A stretch of DNA of 64,000 bases from Acinetobacter lwoffii (GCF_015602705.1 NZ_CP059081.1:2737702-2801701); one strand, 5' to 3'. Numbered from the stretch's first letter, positions 20,940-31,142 are shown. Program-made: numbers and translations. Notes: a model not told the origin generated them from the sequence alone.

Positions 20940-21797
20940 TCACTTCAAATCTTGTTGTATGGTCATCACCTGATCACCACGTTTTATTTCGAGTTTGACC
21001 TGACCTTCACGTCGGGCCTGTTCCAGTAATTGTGCTTCGGTCTGTCCCTGGCTCAGCGTCTGACCATTTAAAGACAAAATCCGGTCGCCCGGTCTTAAAC
21101 CCAGGCGATTACGCAATGCAGCCGGCGTCCGTGAAGTCACTTCATAACTACCATCTGCTGCACTAACCCCCATATTCTGTAAATACTGGTTTTTGTTTTC
21201 CTGCATCTGCTGGATGGCCCGACCAATTTCATTCTGTGGCGAAGGCTGCTCAGGCATACCACTGTTAGAAGGCATAGCAGGTATTGAACTTGAAGATGCT
21301 GATGTTTCCGGCACAATCGGCTGATTCAAGCCATTTTCCAGACCTTTGAATAAGATTTCCTGAGTAGCACCTGTGGATCGACGCAAAATAACCCGATCCC
21401 AATGCACTTCAGCCAACTCAAAACCGCTATTGGCCAACATTTCCCCGACACGGTAACGATCGACCTGATCATTGATTTTCAGTACCGCAGAAGAGTTATA
21501 ACTTGGACTGGCGACCATCACCCCTTGTAAAATGATATTGGCCGTTTCAACCACACCCGCAGACTGCCCAACTTCCTGAAACAGCGAAAATGCACCGATA
21601 TTCGGAATTTGCGGCTGTTGCGAACCCAGTTCAACCCGCTCCAGCTGCATGGCCTGGGGTGGAGCTATCAGCAACCAGAACAAAGCCGCCAGCTTCCAGC
21701 ATAGATACAGGATGAGCAGTAACAAAACCACAGGTGCAGCACGATTGAGCTGTTTCAGTTCAATATTTTTTAAATCATTCAGAGAAACTGTCATCAA
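20940..21797 (-). CDS. gspC: Type II secretion system protein C
   Basis: A 285-aa inner-membrane protein with a short cytoplasmic N-terminus, one membrane helix (VVLLLLILYLCWKLAALFWLL, about residues 23-43), a periplasmic homology region (about residues 80-165) that contacts the secretin, and a C-terminal PDZ domain (LGLRPGDRILSLNGQ). GspC couples the inner-membrane platform to GspD and helps select substrates. Its start overlaps the end of gspN by four bases (ATGA), indicating translational coupling. Confidence 0.92.
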   Translation of the reverse strand: MMTVSLNDLKNIELKQLNRAAPVVLLLLILYLCWKLAALFWLLIAPPQAMQLERVELGSQQPQIPNIGAFSLFQEVGQSAGVVETANIILQGVMVASPSYNSSAVLKINDQVDRYRVGEMLANSGFELAEVHWDRVILRRSTGATQEILFKGLENGLNQPIVPETSASSSSIPAMPSNSGMPEQPSPQNEIGRAIQQMQENKNQYLQNMGVSAADGSYEVTSRTPAALRNRLGLRPGDRILSLNGQTLSQGQTEAQLLEQARREGQVKLEIKRGDQVMTIQQDLK

Positions 21798-22537
21798 TTC
21801 AAGCCTCCCATTAAGGGTTGGCGGGTACTGATCACATAGGTATCTAATCCGGCTTTACCTTCATAAGAAGGTGCATTCATTAAAAAGCGCTGGGTGAGCT
21901 GGATATCCAGCATCAGACTCGGATCAAGCTTGATATTCAGCATGCGTTGATCGCGACTATCCCGAACATCAACTAACAGCTGTCCACTTTCATCTGCGAG
22001 TTTTCCAGTCATGGCGGGTACATTCATGCGTTCCTGACGCTGAGCAAAGGTATAAATCAGCTCACCACCCGCCCATTGCATTTGTCCGGCCACCTGACTG
22101 AAGCCCTGTTCTTTTTTATATTTAAAATCCAGATCTTTAAACTGAATCGCAGTACTCGGCCATTGCCAGTCTGCAAGTTTTTTTAGAGTTTCAGGCGCGA
22201 CCTGCCCTTCAAGATTTTTGACAATCAAAGACTTATTCAGACTATAAGCCATGATCCCGGAAAGCTGTGTATTGCCACTATGCAAATCAACATGTGCTCC
22301 AACCCGCAGCAACAGCAAATCCAGCGGCCGTACCTTCCAGTTCAGACTGCCCCGAAGATTGCCTTTTTTCCAGTCCGCACTTCCCTGCCAGATATTTCCG
22401 TTTACATTATGCAAAGTCTGGTTATTTTTATAAAATTTTGAAATTAACCAGGCTGCTGGCACTTGTAATACGACAAAAATAAAAAATGCAACAAGAGCAA
22501 GGATCAACCATCTTAAAGTTTTCGGTTTACTGCTCAT
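21794..22537 (-). CDS. gspN: Type II secretion system protein N
   Basis: A protein of about 247 aa starting MSSKPKTLRWLIL (ATG 22537 behind GGTGGGG; the frame is open to 22552). One N-terminal membrane helix (LALVAFFIFVVLQVPAAWLI) is followed by a periplasmic beta-rich domain with WKVRPLDLLLLRVGAHVDL, as in GspN/PulN. The role of GspN is accessory and not essential in all systems. It is first in the gspNCD operon and overlaps gspC by four bases. Confidence 0.88.
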   Translation of the reverse strand: MSSKPKTLRWLILALVAFFIFVVLQVPAAWLISKFYKNNQTLHNVNGNIWQGSADWKKGNLRGSLNWKVRPLDLLLLRVGAHVDLHSGNTQLSGIMAYSLNKSLIVKNLEGQVAPETLKKLADWQWPSTAIQFKDLDFKYKKEQGFSQVAGQMQWAGGELIYTFAQRQERMNVPAMTGKLADESGQLLVDVRDSRDQRMLNIKLDPSLMLDIQLTQRFLMNAPSYEGKAGLDTYVISTRQPLMGGLN

Positions 22538-22639
22538 CCCCACCACGACCAATCGCTCAAGTCCAAATCCCCATTTATAATTTTCCCCTTATACCCACAC
22601 ATTATGCACACTTTTCTGCCAACGCCAATTCATAGATAT

Positions 22640-22667
22640 AAAAAAACCAAGCAGGTATGCTTGGTTT
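22640..22667 (-). terminator. hns terminator
   Basis: On the minus strand AAACCAAGC-atacct-GCTTGGTTT is followed by a T-run, about 53 bp after the hns stop. Confidence 0.9.
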
Positions 22668-22719
22668 AATGATCATAGACTGTCTGTATGACAGCCTAAT
22701 GACCAGATCAAATGAAGGC

Positions 22720-23043
22720 TTAGATCAGGAAATCGTCCAGCTTTGCGCCTTTTTCCAATTCAGCCACCAACCAGCGCGGCTGTTTACCACGGCCAGTCCA
22801 GGTATCGTCCGGATTGCTTTTGCTACGGTAACGCGGCTCAACCGACTTACGTGATGATTTTTTACGTTTAGACGCACCAAATTCAAGTAACTGTTCAACT
22901 GTCATACCCACTTTCTCGGCAACTGCCAAGATTTGCTGATAAGCGTCTTCAATCTCTTGATCTTTTTTTGAAGCAATCAGTGATTCTGCTTCTGCTTGTA
23001 AACGTTTTAACTCTTCTACTGATAAATGCGTAATATCTGGCAT
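22720..23043 (-). CDS. hns: H-NS family nucleoid protein
   Basis: A 107-aa H-NS-type silencer. The N-terminal oligomerisation helices (about residues 1-60) are charged coiled coil, a basic linker follows (KRKKSSRKS), and the C-terminal DNA-binding domain carries TWTGRGKQPRW, the AT-hook-like minor-groove binding loop. H-NS represses AT-rich acquired genes and in Acinetobacter controls surface and virulence traits. GGAG precedes the ATG at good spacing, and a 12-bp AATAATATTATT palindrome lies just upstream of it, suggesting structured or autoregulated expression. Single-gene transcript. Confidence 0.95.
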   Translation of the reverse strand: MPDITHLSVEELKRLQAEAESLIASKKDQEIEDAYQQILAVAEKVGMTVEQLLEFGASKRKKSSRKSVEPRYRSKSNPDDTWTGRGKQPRWLVAELEKGAKLDDFLI

Positions 23044-23187
23044 AATGCTCTCCGAAAAATAATATTATTCGTTTTGTTAAATAATAGCCCCATCATATTT
23101 ATATTAAATAAAACATTCAATATAAAACCTTAGACCAATAACAATAAAGTTTAAAAAAAATTACAAATCAAAATGATTCATTCATTT

Positions 23188-23619
23188 TTAAATTTCATGT
23201 TGAACGCTTAATTCAAGTGTTTTGATTTTTTCGCGAATATGTTCCGGAATTTCTGTTTTCTGCATGGTCTTTTTATCGACACAGACAATAAATGCTTCTG
23301 AAGTAGCAACAATACTTTGCTGTTTTTCACTCCATAATACATATTGCATTCTAACTGCACTATTACGGATTTCTTCAATACGTGCTGCCACTTTTAAATG
23401 ATCAGGAAAAACCACGGGTTTTAAATAACGGCACTGATTGGATGCCACTACGGTAGATACCGATTCAGTGAGAATTTCTAATTGGGTTAAATAAGCTAGA
23501 CGTGCACTTTCGACATAACGGTAATACATGGCATTATTGACATGTCCAAAGGCATCCATATCACCCCATGCAACTGTTTGTTCATAAATAACTGGATATT
23601 GTTTTAATTCTGACATCAT
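23188..23619 (-). CDS. 4-hydroxybenzoyl-CoA thioesterase family (FadM/YbgC-like)
   Basis: A protein of about 143 aa with a single hotdog domain. The active-site segment WGDMDAFGHVNNAMYYRYVESAR is typical of FadM/YbgC acyl-CoA thioesterases, with the catalytic Asp and the HVNN turn. The start is ATG 23619 or the adjacent ATG 23616, both behind GAG; the TTG at 23628 is less likely. It overlaps the end of the HemY-like gene by a few bases or abuts it, so it is probably co-transcribed as the last gene of the hemCDXY operon. The acyl substrate is unknown. Confidence 0.85.
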   Translation of the reverse strand: MMSELKQYPVIYEQTVAWGDMDAFGHVNNAMYYRYVESARLAYLTQLEILTESVSTVVASNQCRYLKPVVFPDHLKVAARIEEIRNSAVRMQYVLWSEKQQSIVATSEAFIVCVDKKTMQKTEIPEHIREKIKTLELSVQHEI

Positions 23620-23624
23620 TATTC

Positions 23625-24818
23625 TCAAGTCTTAATTTCTATAAAGTTTACATTCGATTCAAATACTGCATTTAACTGCTGTAGCAAGTCCTCCCGATCT
23701 TGTAAGGCAGCTTTAATTCTTAAATAACTCATCCGGATATCATCCGGATATAAGTCGAGCAATTGCTGAGCTTGATCTGTATAGCCTGTAGCTTGCAACA
23801 CATGCCATTTCGCAAAGCTTAAAATCGGTAATGCCGGATATTTGGCTTCCCAGTGCGAAATCTGTTGTGCAATCGCATTATAATCCGGGTTTTGACGCAA
23901 TAACTGTTGCTGGAACCACAAATAAAAGACATCCTGATTAAATTGCTGTTCCATTAAATGAATTGCAAGCACTTCATGCTCGGCACTCATTTCTGGCATT
24001 CTAAATAACAATTTCAACCATAATAATTTGACCGAATATTCACGATCAAATATCTGAGGCTTTAAATCTAAATATCGTTGCTGTAAATAAAATAAATCGT
24101 CATGTGTGGCTTGATCATAGGCCAATAATAATTGTTCCAGCCATGTTTTTTTTACTTCTTGGTCTAAATGCCCATATTGGGTCGAACGTAAATATAACCA
24201 AGGAAATTGCATGGCAAATACCCCCCATAAGGATACAAGGCGCTGCTCATAGGCGGTTTTAACCTGTATTAACCAAGGTGATAATTCATGCTGATTTAAA
24301 AACTCCAAATGGGTAAGTGCTTGTTCACCTTGCTGTTGTGATAAATAAATTTCAATTCGTTGCAATTCTGCCAATTCAAATGCCATCGGACTAGACTGAT
24401 TTAAAGCAGTTAATGCATGGGTATATTGCTGTTGCCCCCAAGATAAACGTGCATCAATAATATGTTTAAGTAAACCCGACTTGGTAAAAGACTGCTGAAT
24501 AAAATCCCGCTGATCCTGCGCAGCGTTTAATAACCAGATCACAGCCAATTGTTCATAAGGGTGCAAGAGGGAAAAACTAAAGACCGTTTCAGTTTTACGC
24601 TGTTCACGGCTGCGATACTGCTTGATGGCATACCAGATGCAATGCATCAGAAAACTTACACTGACCAAGGATGCGGCCAAAAACCAGAGGGTAGTTTGTA
24701 ACTGCCACTCGCGCCAATACAGATAGACATAGCCAGCCCCATGTCCATAACTCAGGATACTCAGTCCCGCAATGCCAAGTAAGCAGACAAATAAATAGGC
24801 CAGCAGAATCTGTTTCAT
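23625..24818 (-). CDS. hemY: HemY-like membrane TPR protein
   Basis: A protein of about 397 aa starting at MKQILLAYLF (ATG 24818). Two N-terminal membrane helices (ILLAYLFVCLLGIAGLSIL and LWFLAASLVSVSFLMHCIWY) are followed by a large helical TPR-like domain with many Leu/Gln-rich helices. This is the architecture of proteobacterial HemY, which follows hemX in the hemCDXY operon. It is a membrane protein implicated in the haem pathway but without an assigned reaction; it is not the protoporphyrinogen oxidase also called HemY in Bacillus. It starts six bases after the hemX stop. Confidence 0.82.
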   Translation of the reverse strand: MKQILLAYLFVCLLGIAGLSILSYGHGAGYVYLYWREWQLQTTLWFLAASLVSVSFLMHCIWYAIKQYRSREQRKTETVFSFSLLHPYEQLAVIWLLNAAQDQRDFIQQSFTKSGLLKHIIDARLSWGQQQYTHALTALNQSSPMAFELAELQRIEIYLSQQQGEQALTHLEFLNQHELSPWLIQVKTAYEQRLVSLWGVFAMQFPWLYLRSTQYGHLDQEVKKTWLEQLLLAYDQATHDDLFYLQQRYLDLKPQIFDREYSVKLLWLKLLFRMPEMSAEHEVLAIHLMEQQFNQDVFYLWFQQQLLRQNPDYNAIAQQISHWEAKYPALPILSFAKWHVLQATGYTDQAQQLLDLYPDDIRMSYLRIKAALQDREDLLQQLNAVFESNVNFIEIKT

Positions 24819-24824
24819 AAGCAA

Positions 24825-25664
24825 TTAGCCCACTAGGGTGCGTGTGTTTAATAATGGAATCGGAGTAATCGGGGTGGCCCTGATTTGATTCAATTGCTGA
24901 ATCCATTTTTGGCTCTGTGCATCCGGCAATTGCTCCAAGACTTCAATCACGGCATTCAGTGCTTGCTGAAAAGCGACGGATTGGTCTTTTTGCAAGGTAT
25001 TTTGTGCGATGAGCAAGCGCAACTGGGCCTCTTTCAGTACCAGATGCCGTTGCATCAAGACTGTGCTTGGCTGATCTGCGGATTCAATCTGAATCCAGCG
25101 CTGCCAGAAAGAGCGTTGAGTTTCTGGACGCTGACGATGTGGTGTCTGAATTTCTTTTTCAATTTCAGCATCCATCTGCACCAAGAGTTCTTTTACTTTA
25201 TTTTGCTGCACTAATCGACTATTCACGAATTTTTTCAGCATATCCTGATCTTTCGCAATCACTTGCTGCAAACTGCTGACCAAGGCAGGCGCTAAAATAT
25301 AATCATCCAGCTCATTAGATAACTGAGTTAATTTCTCAATCGCAGTGGCGTATTGTTGCTGTTGCAGTGCAAATTCGATCAGATCCAGATGTTGCTGCAC
25401 CAAGACAATATCATTTTGCGGTGCATCAGTTGCCGCTTCATTTACTGACGCTTTCGCTGAAGTAGCTCCAGCACTTTCCTGCTGAGCAGAAATCTGGCGT
25501 TTTAAAGCCACAAACTGATCATTGAGATTGGCATTTTGCTGCTGTAACTGATTAATGCTTTGATTAAATTCAGTCTGTGCTGTATTCAGAACATGAAGGT
25601 CGTAGCTGAGCTTGACCAGCCATGACAAACTTAAGATGAACAATACAATGAATAGTTTCTTCAT
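24825..25664 (-). CDS. hemX: HemX-like membrane protein
   Basis: A 279-aa protein with an N-terminal signal anchor (KKLFIVLFILSLSWLVKLSY), a coiled coil at about residues 30-65 (Gln/Asn-rich) and a helical periplasmic domain. It matches the HemX family often annotated as uroporphyrinogen-III C-methyltransferase, but no SAM-dependent methyltransferase motifs are visible, so that annotation should not be taken literally. It overlaps hemD by four bases (ATGA), showing translational coupling. Confidence 0.82.
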   Translation of the reverse strand: MKKLFIVLFILSLSWLVKLSYDLHVLNTAQTEFNQSINQLQQQNANLNDQFVALKRQISAQQESAGATSAKASVNEAATDAPQNDIVLVQQHLDLIEFALQQQQYATAIEKLTQLSNELDDYILAPALVSSLQQVIAKDQDMLKKFVNSRLVQQNKVKELLVQMDAEIEKEIQTPHRQRPETQRSFWQRWIQIESADQPSTVLMQRHLVLKEAQLRLLIAQNTLQKDQSVAFQQALNAVIEVLEQLPDAQSQKWIQQLNQIRATPITPIPLLNTRTLVG

Positions 25665-26440
25665 GCGTTCCCTAATATCAGCCCCATTTTCTGCAAGATC
25701 GTATTTGCGTCTAAATCATCGATTTTTACGAATTGAAAACTTGCCTGATGCTGCTGTTGATATTCCCCAAGAATAGTGGCCAAACGTGGCCCCAAAACCA
25801 AATAACAGACGTGCTGCATGAACTCTGCATCATCCTGCATAAGTGCCAGCCAGTTTAACCAGCTTGCCTCACTGGTGATCAGCACTGCAAAACGCTGCTG
25901 TGTCTTAAGCAGCGCCAAATTCTCTGCCAAAATCGTTGCCGTCGTTTCAGGACATTGCCGCCGGTACAAAATAAAGTTTAAAACTTTAATATTGCTGGCA
26001 CGTAAATGATCCATCATAAATTGACGACCGCCTTCTCCGCGCCAGAAGGCTACACCTGAGCCAGAAGCCAGTTGCTTCAACACAGGCAATTGCAGCATGC
26101 CTTCCGAGGTTTCGACCTCAGGCACATGACTATGAATGCCGTAGCTCGCCAATGCCTGTTCAGTGGCTTTGCCCACTGCCACCCAATGCACCTGCGCCAA
26201 GGCCGAGAGCTTAATACCCGCCTGTTGTAAATATTGCATGCCAATCTGAGCGGCCGTCGGGCTAACCACCACAATAATCTGTGCCTGCTCCAGCTGCTGA
26301 TACAAACTCGACAGCTCATCGGAATAAGGCATGGCATGCAGTTCGAGCAAAGGCAATTCTAAAACAGACACTTGCGCTGCCTGTAACTGCTGGGTCAAAC
26401 CTGCAGCACGATCACTGGGGCGGGTATTAATCAATAACAT
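25661..26440 (-). CDS. hemD: Uroporphyrinogen-III synthase
   Basis: A 259-aa enzyme that closes and inverts ring D of hydroxymethylbilane to give uroporphyrinogen III. The family is poorly conserved; here LLINTRPSDRAAGLTQQLQ starts the first lobe, and VVVSPTAAQIGMQYL and VAVGKATEQALASYG fit the second. The hemC-hemD junction overlaps as TGATG, supporting coupled translation. Cytosolic. Confidence 0.9.
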   Translation of the reverse strand: MLLINTRPSDRAAGLTQQLQAAQVSVLELPLLELHAMPYSDELSSLYQQLEQAQIIVVVSPTAAQIGMQYLQQAGIKLSALAQVHWVAVGKATEQALASYGIHSHVPEVETSEGMLQLPVLKQLASGSGVAFWRGEGGRQFMMDHLRASNIKVLNFILYRRQCPETTATILAENLALLKTQQRFAVLITSEASWLNWLALMQDDAEFMQHVCYLVLGPRLATILGEYQQQHQASFQFVKIDDLDANTILQKMGLILGNA

Positions 26441-27363
26441 CAGTGTGAATAGAGTGCTTTCAGCAACTCGCCAGCACCTTGATCAAGCAAGTCTTTTGCC
26501 AGCTTCACACCCAATTGCTCTGCATCTGCCGTTTTTCCAGTCTGCTGTGCCCGGAGCAAAACTGCTCCATCGATACTGCCTACACGACCTTCGATTGAAA
26601 TCACACCCTCTTTGAGCGTGGCATAACCGGCAATCGGCACCTGACAGCCGCCTTCTAGATAGGCATTAAAGGCACGTTCGGCACGTACACACGCATCTGT
26701 ATCCGCATGCAGGAGTGGCTGAATCAAGTCCAGCACCGTCTGATCATGAGTACGGCATTCCAAACCTAGCGCACCTTGACCCACGGCCGGCAGACTGACT
26801 TCAGGCGTCAGAGTATGACGAATGCGTTCTGCCAGACCCAAGCGTTTTAAACCGGCACTGGCCAGAATAATCGCATCATACTGACCAGCATCCAGTTTGG
26901 ACAAGCGTGTGCCGACATTACCGCGTAAATCGATAATATCCAGATCTGGACGCTGTTTTAAAATCTGGGTTTTACGGCGCAAGCTTGAGGTTCCGACTTT
27001 GGCGCCTTGTGGCAATTCTTCAAAACTAGTGTAGGTATTCGACACAAAGGCATCTAAGGGATCTTCACGTTCACAGATCACTGCCAGACTCAGACCTTCG
27101 GGCAAGGCCATCGGGACATCTTTCATGGAATGCACAGCCAGATCTGCACGACCATCCAGTAAAGCGGCTTCTAATTCTTTTACAAACAGTCCTTTTCCAC
27201 CAATTTTAGCCAGTGGTGTATCTAGAATTTTATCGCCCTGTGTAACAAAAGTGACTAACTCAACCTGCAAACCAGCTTGCAAATCTTGTAGGCGCGCACG
27301 GATGTGTTCCGCTTGCCAAAGCGCAAGTGGACTTTGTCGAGTTGCAATTTTTAGGGTCTTCAT
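26440..27363 (-). CDS. hemC: Hydroxymethylbilane synthase (porphobilinogen deaminase)
   Basis: A protein of about 307 aa starting [19 protein letters not shown] (ATG 27363; 21 upstream codons are open but not conserved). It polymerises four porphobilinogens on a dipyrromethane cofactor. The cofactor-binding Cys lies in [15 protein letters not shown] at about residue 241, and the substrate-binding [12 protein letters not shown] segment is present. No strong ribosome-binding site precedes the ATG. First of hemC-hemD-hemX-hemY, directly downstream of algR as in Pseudomonas. Confidence 0.95.
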   Translation of the reverse strand: MKTLKIATRQSPLALWQAEHIRARLQDLQAGLQVELVTFVTQGDKILDTPLAKIGGKGLFVKELEAALLDGRADLAVHSMKDVPMALPEGLSLAVICEREDPLDAFVSNTYTSFEELPQGAKVGTSSLRRKTQILKQRPDLDIIDLRGNVGTRLSKLDAGQYDAIILASAGLKRLGLAERIRHTLTPEVSLPAVGQGALGLECRTHDQTVLDLIQPLLHADTDACVRAERAFNAYLEGGCQVPIAGYATLKEGVISIEGRVGSIDGAVLLRAQQTGKTADAEQLGVKLAKDLLDQGAGELLKALYSH

Positions 27364-27471
27364 AAATTTCAATAACAGTAAATGAGAACAATAGTCTAAA
27401 CTTAACCTGCTCACTTGAAAATGCAAGTGAATTTATATAAGTTTCAACTCAATGCTCTCATTCATCCCCTG

Positions 27472-28212
27472 CTAAAGCTTTTGAATCCGATCTCGTAAAA
27501 ACGGTAAATGTCGCCGACTAACCGCCAAACGATCGTCCAGCTCACGACAACGTACCTGATACTGACCAGAACTCACCACTTCCAGACCATCCAGATAATG
27601 CACCGAGATCAAGGCATTACGATGAATCCGGATAAACTGGTTCCCAAACTCCTGCTCTAACTCCTTTAAGGTTTCATCAATCAATACACTGCCGTTTTTA
27701 TGACGCACAGTGACATATTTCTGATCCGCCAGAAAATAATAGATATTTTCAACTGGCACCAATTCGACACCACGATAGGTCTTTGCCGCAATCTGCTGGC
27801 GGCTGATATTGATTTCGTCCATATTTTCTTTTTGTTTTAGTTGGCTCATTTGAGCTTGGGTAAGTTTAGTTAAGTGCTCTAAAACCTGTGCCAATTCCTG
27901 TTGCATCACCGGTTTAAGCAAGTAGCCTTCGGCATTTGATTTAAATGCATCCAGCGCATGTTGGTCATAGGCCGTACAAAAGACAATGGCCGGCATTGGA
28001 TCCAGTTGACGCAAATGTTGCGCACAAGCTAGTCCATTCATTTCAGGCATTTGAATATCTAATAGGATGACATCGGGTTCGTATTGGTGAGCCAGATCAA
28101 TCGCTTGACGGCCATGGCTTGCTGTCGCCACCACATCATGCCCCAGTTGAGAGACCAAACGTGATAAACGCTCGACGGCCAAAGGCTCATCATCACAAAT
28201 CAGGATGTCCAT
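27472..28212 (-). CDS. algR: LytTR response regulator, AlgR type
   Basis: A 246-aa regulator. The receiver domain (1-120) has ICDDEP, the phospho-acceptor Asp in VILLDIQMPEMNG (about residue 54) and the conserved Lys in LLKPV. The C-terminal LytTR DNA-binding domain runs from about 145 to the end (EQEFGNQFIRIHRNALIS). In Pseudomonas AlgR governs type IV pili, alginate and other surface traits; the same neighbours (argH, algZ, hemC) here support orthology. It lies 69 bp downstream of its sensor. Confidence 0.92.
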   Translation of the reverse strand: MDILICDDEPLAVERLSRLVSQLGHDVVATASHGRQAIDLAHQYEPDVILLDIQMPEMNGLACAQHLRQLDPMPAIVFCTAYDQHALDAFKSNAEGYLLKPVMQQELAQVLEHLTKLTQAQMSQLKQKENMDEINISRQQIAAKTYRGVELVPVENIYYFLADQKYVTVRHKNGSVLIDETLKELEQEFGNQFIRIHRNALISVHYLDGLEVVSSGQYQVRCRELDDRLAVSRRHLPFLRDRIQKL

Positions 28213-28281
28213 TTCTCCTCCTTACCCAGTTAACCTCATCAGATGAATGATAAAGCCAACTGCGATTTCTTTGATTTATTT

Positions 28282-29436
28282 TTATTTATATTGATATCGC
28301 ACTACCGTCGTAAACATCCCTTCGCCGGCAAAGGTTTGAAAAGTCACACTAGGTCCATAATAAGCTTGCAGACGCTGTCTAACATTTTCTATTGCAATAC
28401 CATGTCCCTTTTTTAAAATTTTATTATCCTGTGCATAAGGGTTGGTTATGATGATATTAATTTGATTTTGCAATATTTCAACCAATATGCTTATGGTACT
28501 CTTTGTGAGAATTTTTTCAACTCCATGGAAAATACTATTTTCTAACAAGGGTTGTAAAGTTAATAATGGAATTTGAACTTGTGAGTATAAGTCTTTGTTT
28601 TCTAACTTCCATTCCACCTGCAAACGCTCACCTAGACGGATCTGCTCAATCTCCAGATAGCGCTGGCACAGATCAATTTCCTCCTGCAGGTTGACCAGTT
28701 TTAATTCCTGAAAACTGGCACGAAATAACCGTGACAAATTCAACAGCATGTGCTCGGCTTTATCCGGATCGATACTGATCAGGCTGATCACACTATTCAT
28801 GCTGTTAAACAGGAAATGCGGCTGAATCCGTGCCTGCATGGCCTGAATTCTAGCATTCAGCTCGCTATGCTGCTGCTGCTCCCATTGTTCACGCAAGTAA
28901 AGATAACGAAAACAGAAGGTTCCCAGTAAAATTCCCAGACTTAAATGGAGTCCAACCTGATCCAGCGCAATCGCCAGGTTTAAATCCTGAAAATTAAAAT
29001 TCTGTCCAAAATATATCAAGATATTCAGGTTCACCGTAGTGAGCAGTACAATTGCCTGTAACAGCAGAAATCCAGAAATCAAAGCCAGTTTGATTCCCAT
29101 ACGTTGAAAGGCTTGATGGAACAGCTCGACCAGTGCTGCAAAACATAACAGTACCCAGTTGATATACAGGATATATTGCAGCAGGTGCATTCCATTCAAA
29201 GCCTGCCAGGATTGCGCTTCTGCAAGCGCCAGAATCATGGCCAGAATATTGCCGCCAGCAAACAGTTCCAGCAAATAGCGTAGATTGCCGATCTGGCTAA
29301 AAAAATAGGAATTTTGCGTCTGTTCGTTTATCGATGTAAAAGATTGAGCAGATGTGACTTCGGCAATGGGCTTTGAATTTGTTATACTCTTTTTCGTTCT
29401 ACTGCTTTTAATCTGATTGAGCCGACATGACCACAT
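28282..29436 (-). CDS. algZ: Sensor histidine kinase, AlgZ/FimS (LytS) type
   Basis: A 384-aa inner-membrane sensor with about four to five hydrophobic helices (residues about 55-180, for example [21 protein letters not shown] and [15 protein letters not shown]). The His-kinase domain follows, with phospho-acceptor His in [18 protein letters not shown] and a C-terminal ATPase with [13 protein letters not shown]. This is the atypical LytS/AlgZ kinase family. No alternative ATG or GTG occurs in the first 60 codons, so its ATG overlaps that of the divergent argH by 10 bp. It pairs with algR. Confidence 0.9.
   Translation of the reverse strand: MWSCRLNQIKSSRTKKSITNSKPIAEVTSAQSFTSINEQTQNSYFFSQIGNLRYLLELFAGGNILAMILALAEAQSWQALNGMHLLQYILYINWVLLCFAALVELFHQAFQRMGIKLALISGFLLLQAIVLLTTVNLNILIYFGQNFNFQDLNLAIALDQVGLHLSLGILLGTFCFRYLYLREQWEQQQHSELNARIQAMQARIQPHFLFNSMNSVISLISIDPDKAEHMLLNLSRLFRASFQELKLVNLQEEIDLCQRYLEIEQIRLGERLQVEWKLENKDLYSQVQIPLLTLQPLLENSIFHGVEKILTKSTISILVEILQNQINIIITNPYAQDNKILKKGHGIAIENVRQRLQAYYGPSVTFQTFAGEGMFTTVVRYQYK
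29380..29388 (+). promoter_or_regulatory. Extended -10 promoter of argH
   Basis: TGtTATACT lies 39 bp before the argH ATG and matches an extended -10 element; no good -35 is seen. It lies inside the 5' coding region of algZ. Confidence 0.55.
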
Positions 29437-30857
29437 CTTCTAATTCCTCTAATCCATCACACGCCCAGACTTCGGGTATGTGGGGCGGTCGTTTCTCTGA
29501 AGCGACTGATGCTTTTGTTGCTGAATTTACAGCATCTGTTCAATTTGACCAACGTTTTTATAAACAAGATATTGCAGGCTCGATTGCCCATGCAACCATG
29601 CTGGCCAAAGTGGGCGTACTGACCACGCAAGAACGCGATGACATTATTGAAGGTCTGACAGCGATTCAAGCCGATATTGAAGCAGGCAACTTTGAATGGC
29701 GCATTGATTTAGAAGATGTCCACATGAACATTGAGTCACGCCTGACTCAACGTATCGGCATTACTGGCAAGAAACTGCATACCGGTCGTAGCCGTAATGA
29801 CCAGGTGGCTACAGATATCCGTCTTTATGTACGCGATGAAATCGATAGCATCCTGGAATTACTGAAAAAATTACAAAAAGGTATTTTAAGCTTAGCGGCT
29901 AAAAACACCGACACCATCATGCCAGGCTTCACCCACTTGCAAACCGCTCAGCCAGTGACTTTTGGTCATCATCTCATGGCTTGGTTTGAAATGCTGGTAC
30001 GCGATTCAGAACGTCTGATTGATTGCCGTAAGCGTGTCAACCGTATGCCGCTTGGTTCTGCTGCACTTGCAGGTACTACTTATCCAATCGACCGTGCTTA
30101 TACTGCTGAACTGCTAGGTTTTGAAGCTGTTGCTGAAAACTCGCTGGATGCAGTATCGGATCGTGACTTTGCGATTGAATTTAATGCGGCTGCATCTTTA
30201 ATCATGATGCACTTGTCACGTATGTCTGAAGAACTGATTCTATGGACGTCTGCACAGTTCAAATTCGTGAACATTCCGGATCGTTTCTGTACTGGTTCTT
30301 CGATCATGCCGCAGAAGAAAAACCCGGATGTGCCTGAACTGGTACGTGGTAAAACCGGTCGTGTCTATGGCGATTTGATGAGCCTGCTAACTTTAATGAA
30401 AGGCCAGCCACTCGCCTATAACAAAGACAATCAGGAAGACAAAGAGCCATTATTTGATGCCATCGACACAGTTCGCGGCTCACTCATGGCATTTGCCGAC
30501 ATGATTCCTGCACTGGTTCCAAACATTGCTGAAATGCGCGAAGCAGCACTGCGTGGTTTCTCAACTGCGACTGACTTGGCTGATTACCTGGTGAAAAACG
30601 GCGTGGCATTCCGTGATGCGCACGAGATTGTAGGTAAAGCAGTTGCACTCGGTGTACAAGAATCTAAAGACCTGTCTGAATTAACACTCGAACAACTGCA
30701 ACAGTTCTCTGACCTGATTGAAGCAGACGTATTTGAAAAAGCCTTAACTCTTGAAGCCTCGGTAAATGCACGTAACCACATTGGTGGCACTGCGCCTGCT
30801 CAAGTGAAAGCAGCCATTGAGCGTGCACATGCACGTTTGGAACAACTTTACGCATAA
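29427..30857 (+). CDS. argH: Argininosuccinate lyase
   Basis: A 476-aa enzyme of the fumarase/aspartase superfamily that splits argininosuccinate into arginine and fumarate, the last step of arginine synthesis. [17 protein letters not shown] begins the fold. The substrate-binding [12 protein letters not shown] and the superfamily signature [20 protein letters not shown] with catalytic Ser are present. It is divergent from algZ, an arrangement shared with Pseudomonas. yggX follows 15 bp downstream and is probably co-transcribed. Confidence 0.97.
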   Translation: MTTSSNSSNPSHAQTSGMWGGRFSEATDAFVAEFTASVQFDQRFYKQDIAGSIAHATMLAKVGVLTTQERDDIIEGLTAIQADIEAGNFEWRIDLEDVHMNIESRLTQRIGITGKKLHTGRSRNDQVATDIRLYVRDEIDSILELLKKLQKGILSLAAKNTDTIMPGFTHLQTAQPVTFGHHLMAWFEMLVRDSERLIDCRKRVNRMPLGSAALAGTTYPIDRAYTAELLGFEAVAENSLDAVSDRDFAIEFNAAASLIMMHLSRMSEELILWTSAQFKFVNIPDRFCTGSSIMPQKKNPDVPELVRGKTGRVYGDLMSLLTLMKGQPLAYNKDNQEDKEPLFDAIDTVRGSLMAFADMIPALVPNIAEMREAALRGFSTATDLADYLVKNGVAFRDAHEIVGKAVALGVQESKDLSELTLEQLQQFSDLIEADVFEKALTLEASVNARNHIGGTAPAQVKAAIERAHARLEQLYA

Positions 30858-30872
30858 TTTTGGAGTATGGAT

Positions 30873-31142
30873 ATGTCTCGACAAGTTTTTTGCCGTAAGT
30901 ATCAGGCGGACATGGAAGGTTTAGACTTTGCTCCATTCCCGGGGCCAAAGGGTCAGGAATTGTTTGACACCGTGTCTAAACAGGCTTGGCAAGAATGGCT
31001 AAAACACCAGACTACGCTAATTAATGAAAAGCGTTTGAACGTGTTTGAAGCAGATGCGAAAAAGTTTCTTGAAGAACAGCGTGAAAAGTTCTTTAACAAT
31101 GATGCATCCCTAGAAAAAGCCGAAGGGCTGAAGCCTGAGTAA
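30873..31142 (+). CDS. yggX: Probable Fe(2+)-trafficking protein YggX
   Basis: An 89-aa cytosolic protein starting [23 protein letters not shown] lies eight bases before ATG 30873, while the in-frame ATG at 30867 is too close to it. The single conserved Cys at residue 7, the [10 protein letters not shown] motif and the [18 protein letters not shown] segment are diagnostic. YggX protects Fe-S proteins from oxidative damage and helps iron handling. It follows argH and ends at a terminator-like hairpin. Confidence 0.95.
   Translation: MSRQVFCRKYQADMEGLDFAPFPGPKGQELFDTVSKQAWQEWLKHQTTLINEKRLNVFEADAKKFLEEQREKFFNNDASLEKAEGLKPE

Noticed and set aside
24825..25664. HemX as a true uroporphyrinogen-III methyltransferase
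   Set aside because: No SAM-binding motifs; the name is a legacy family label.
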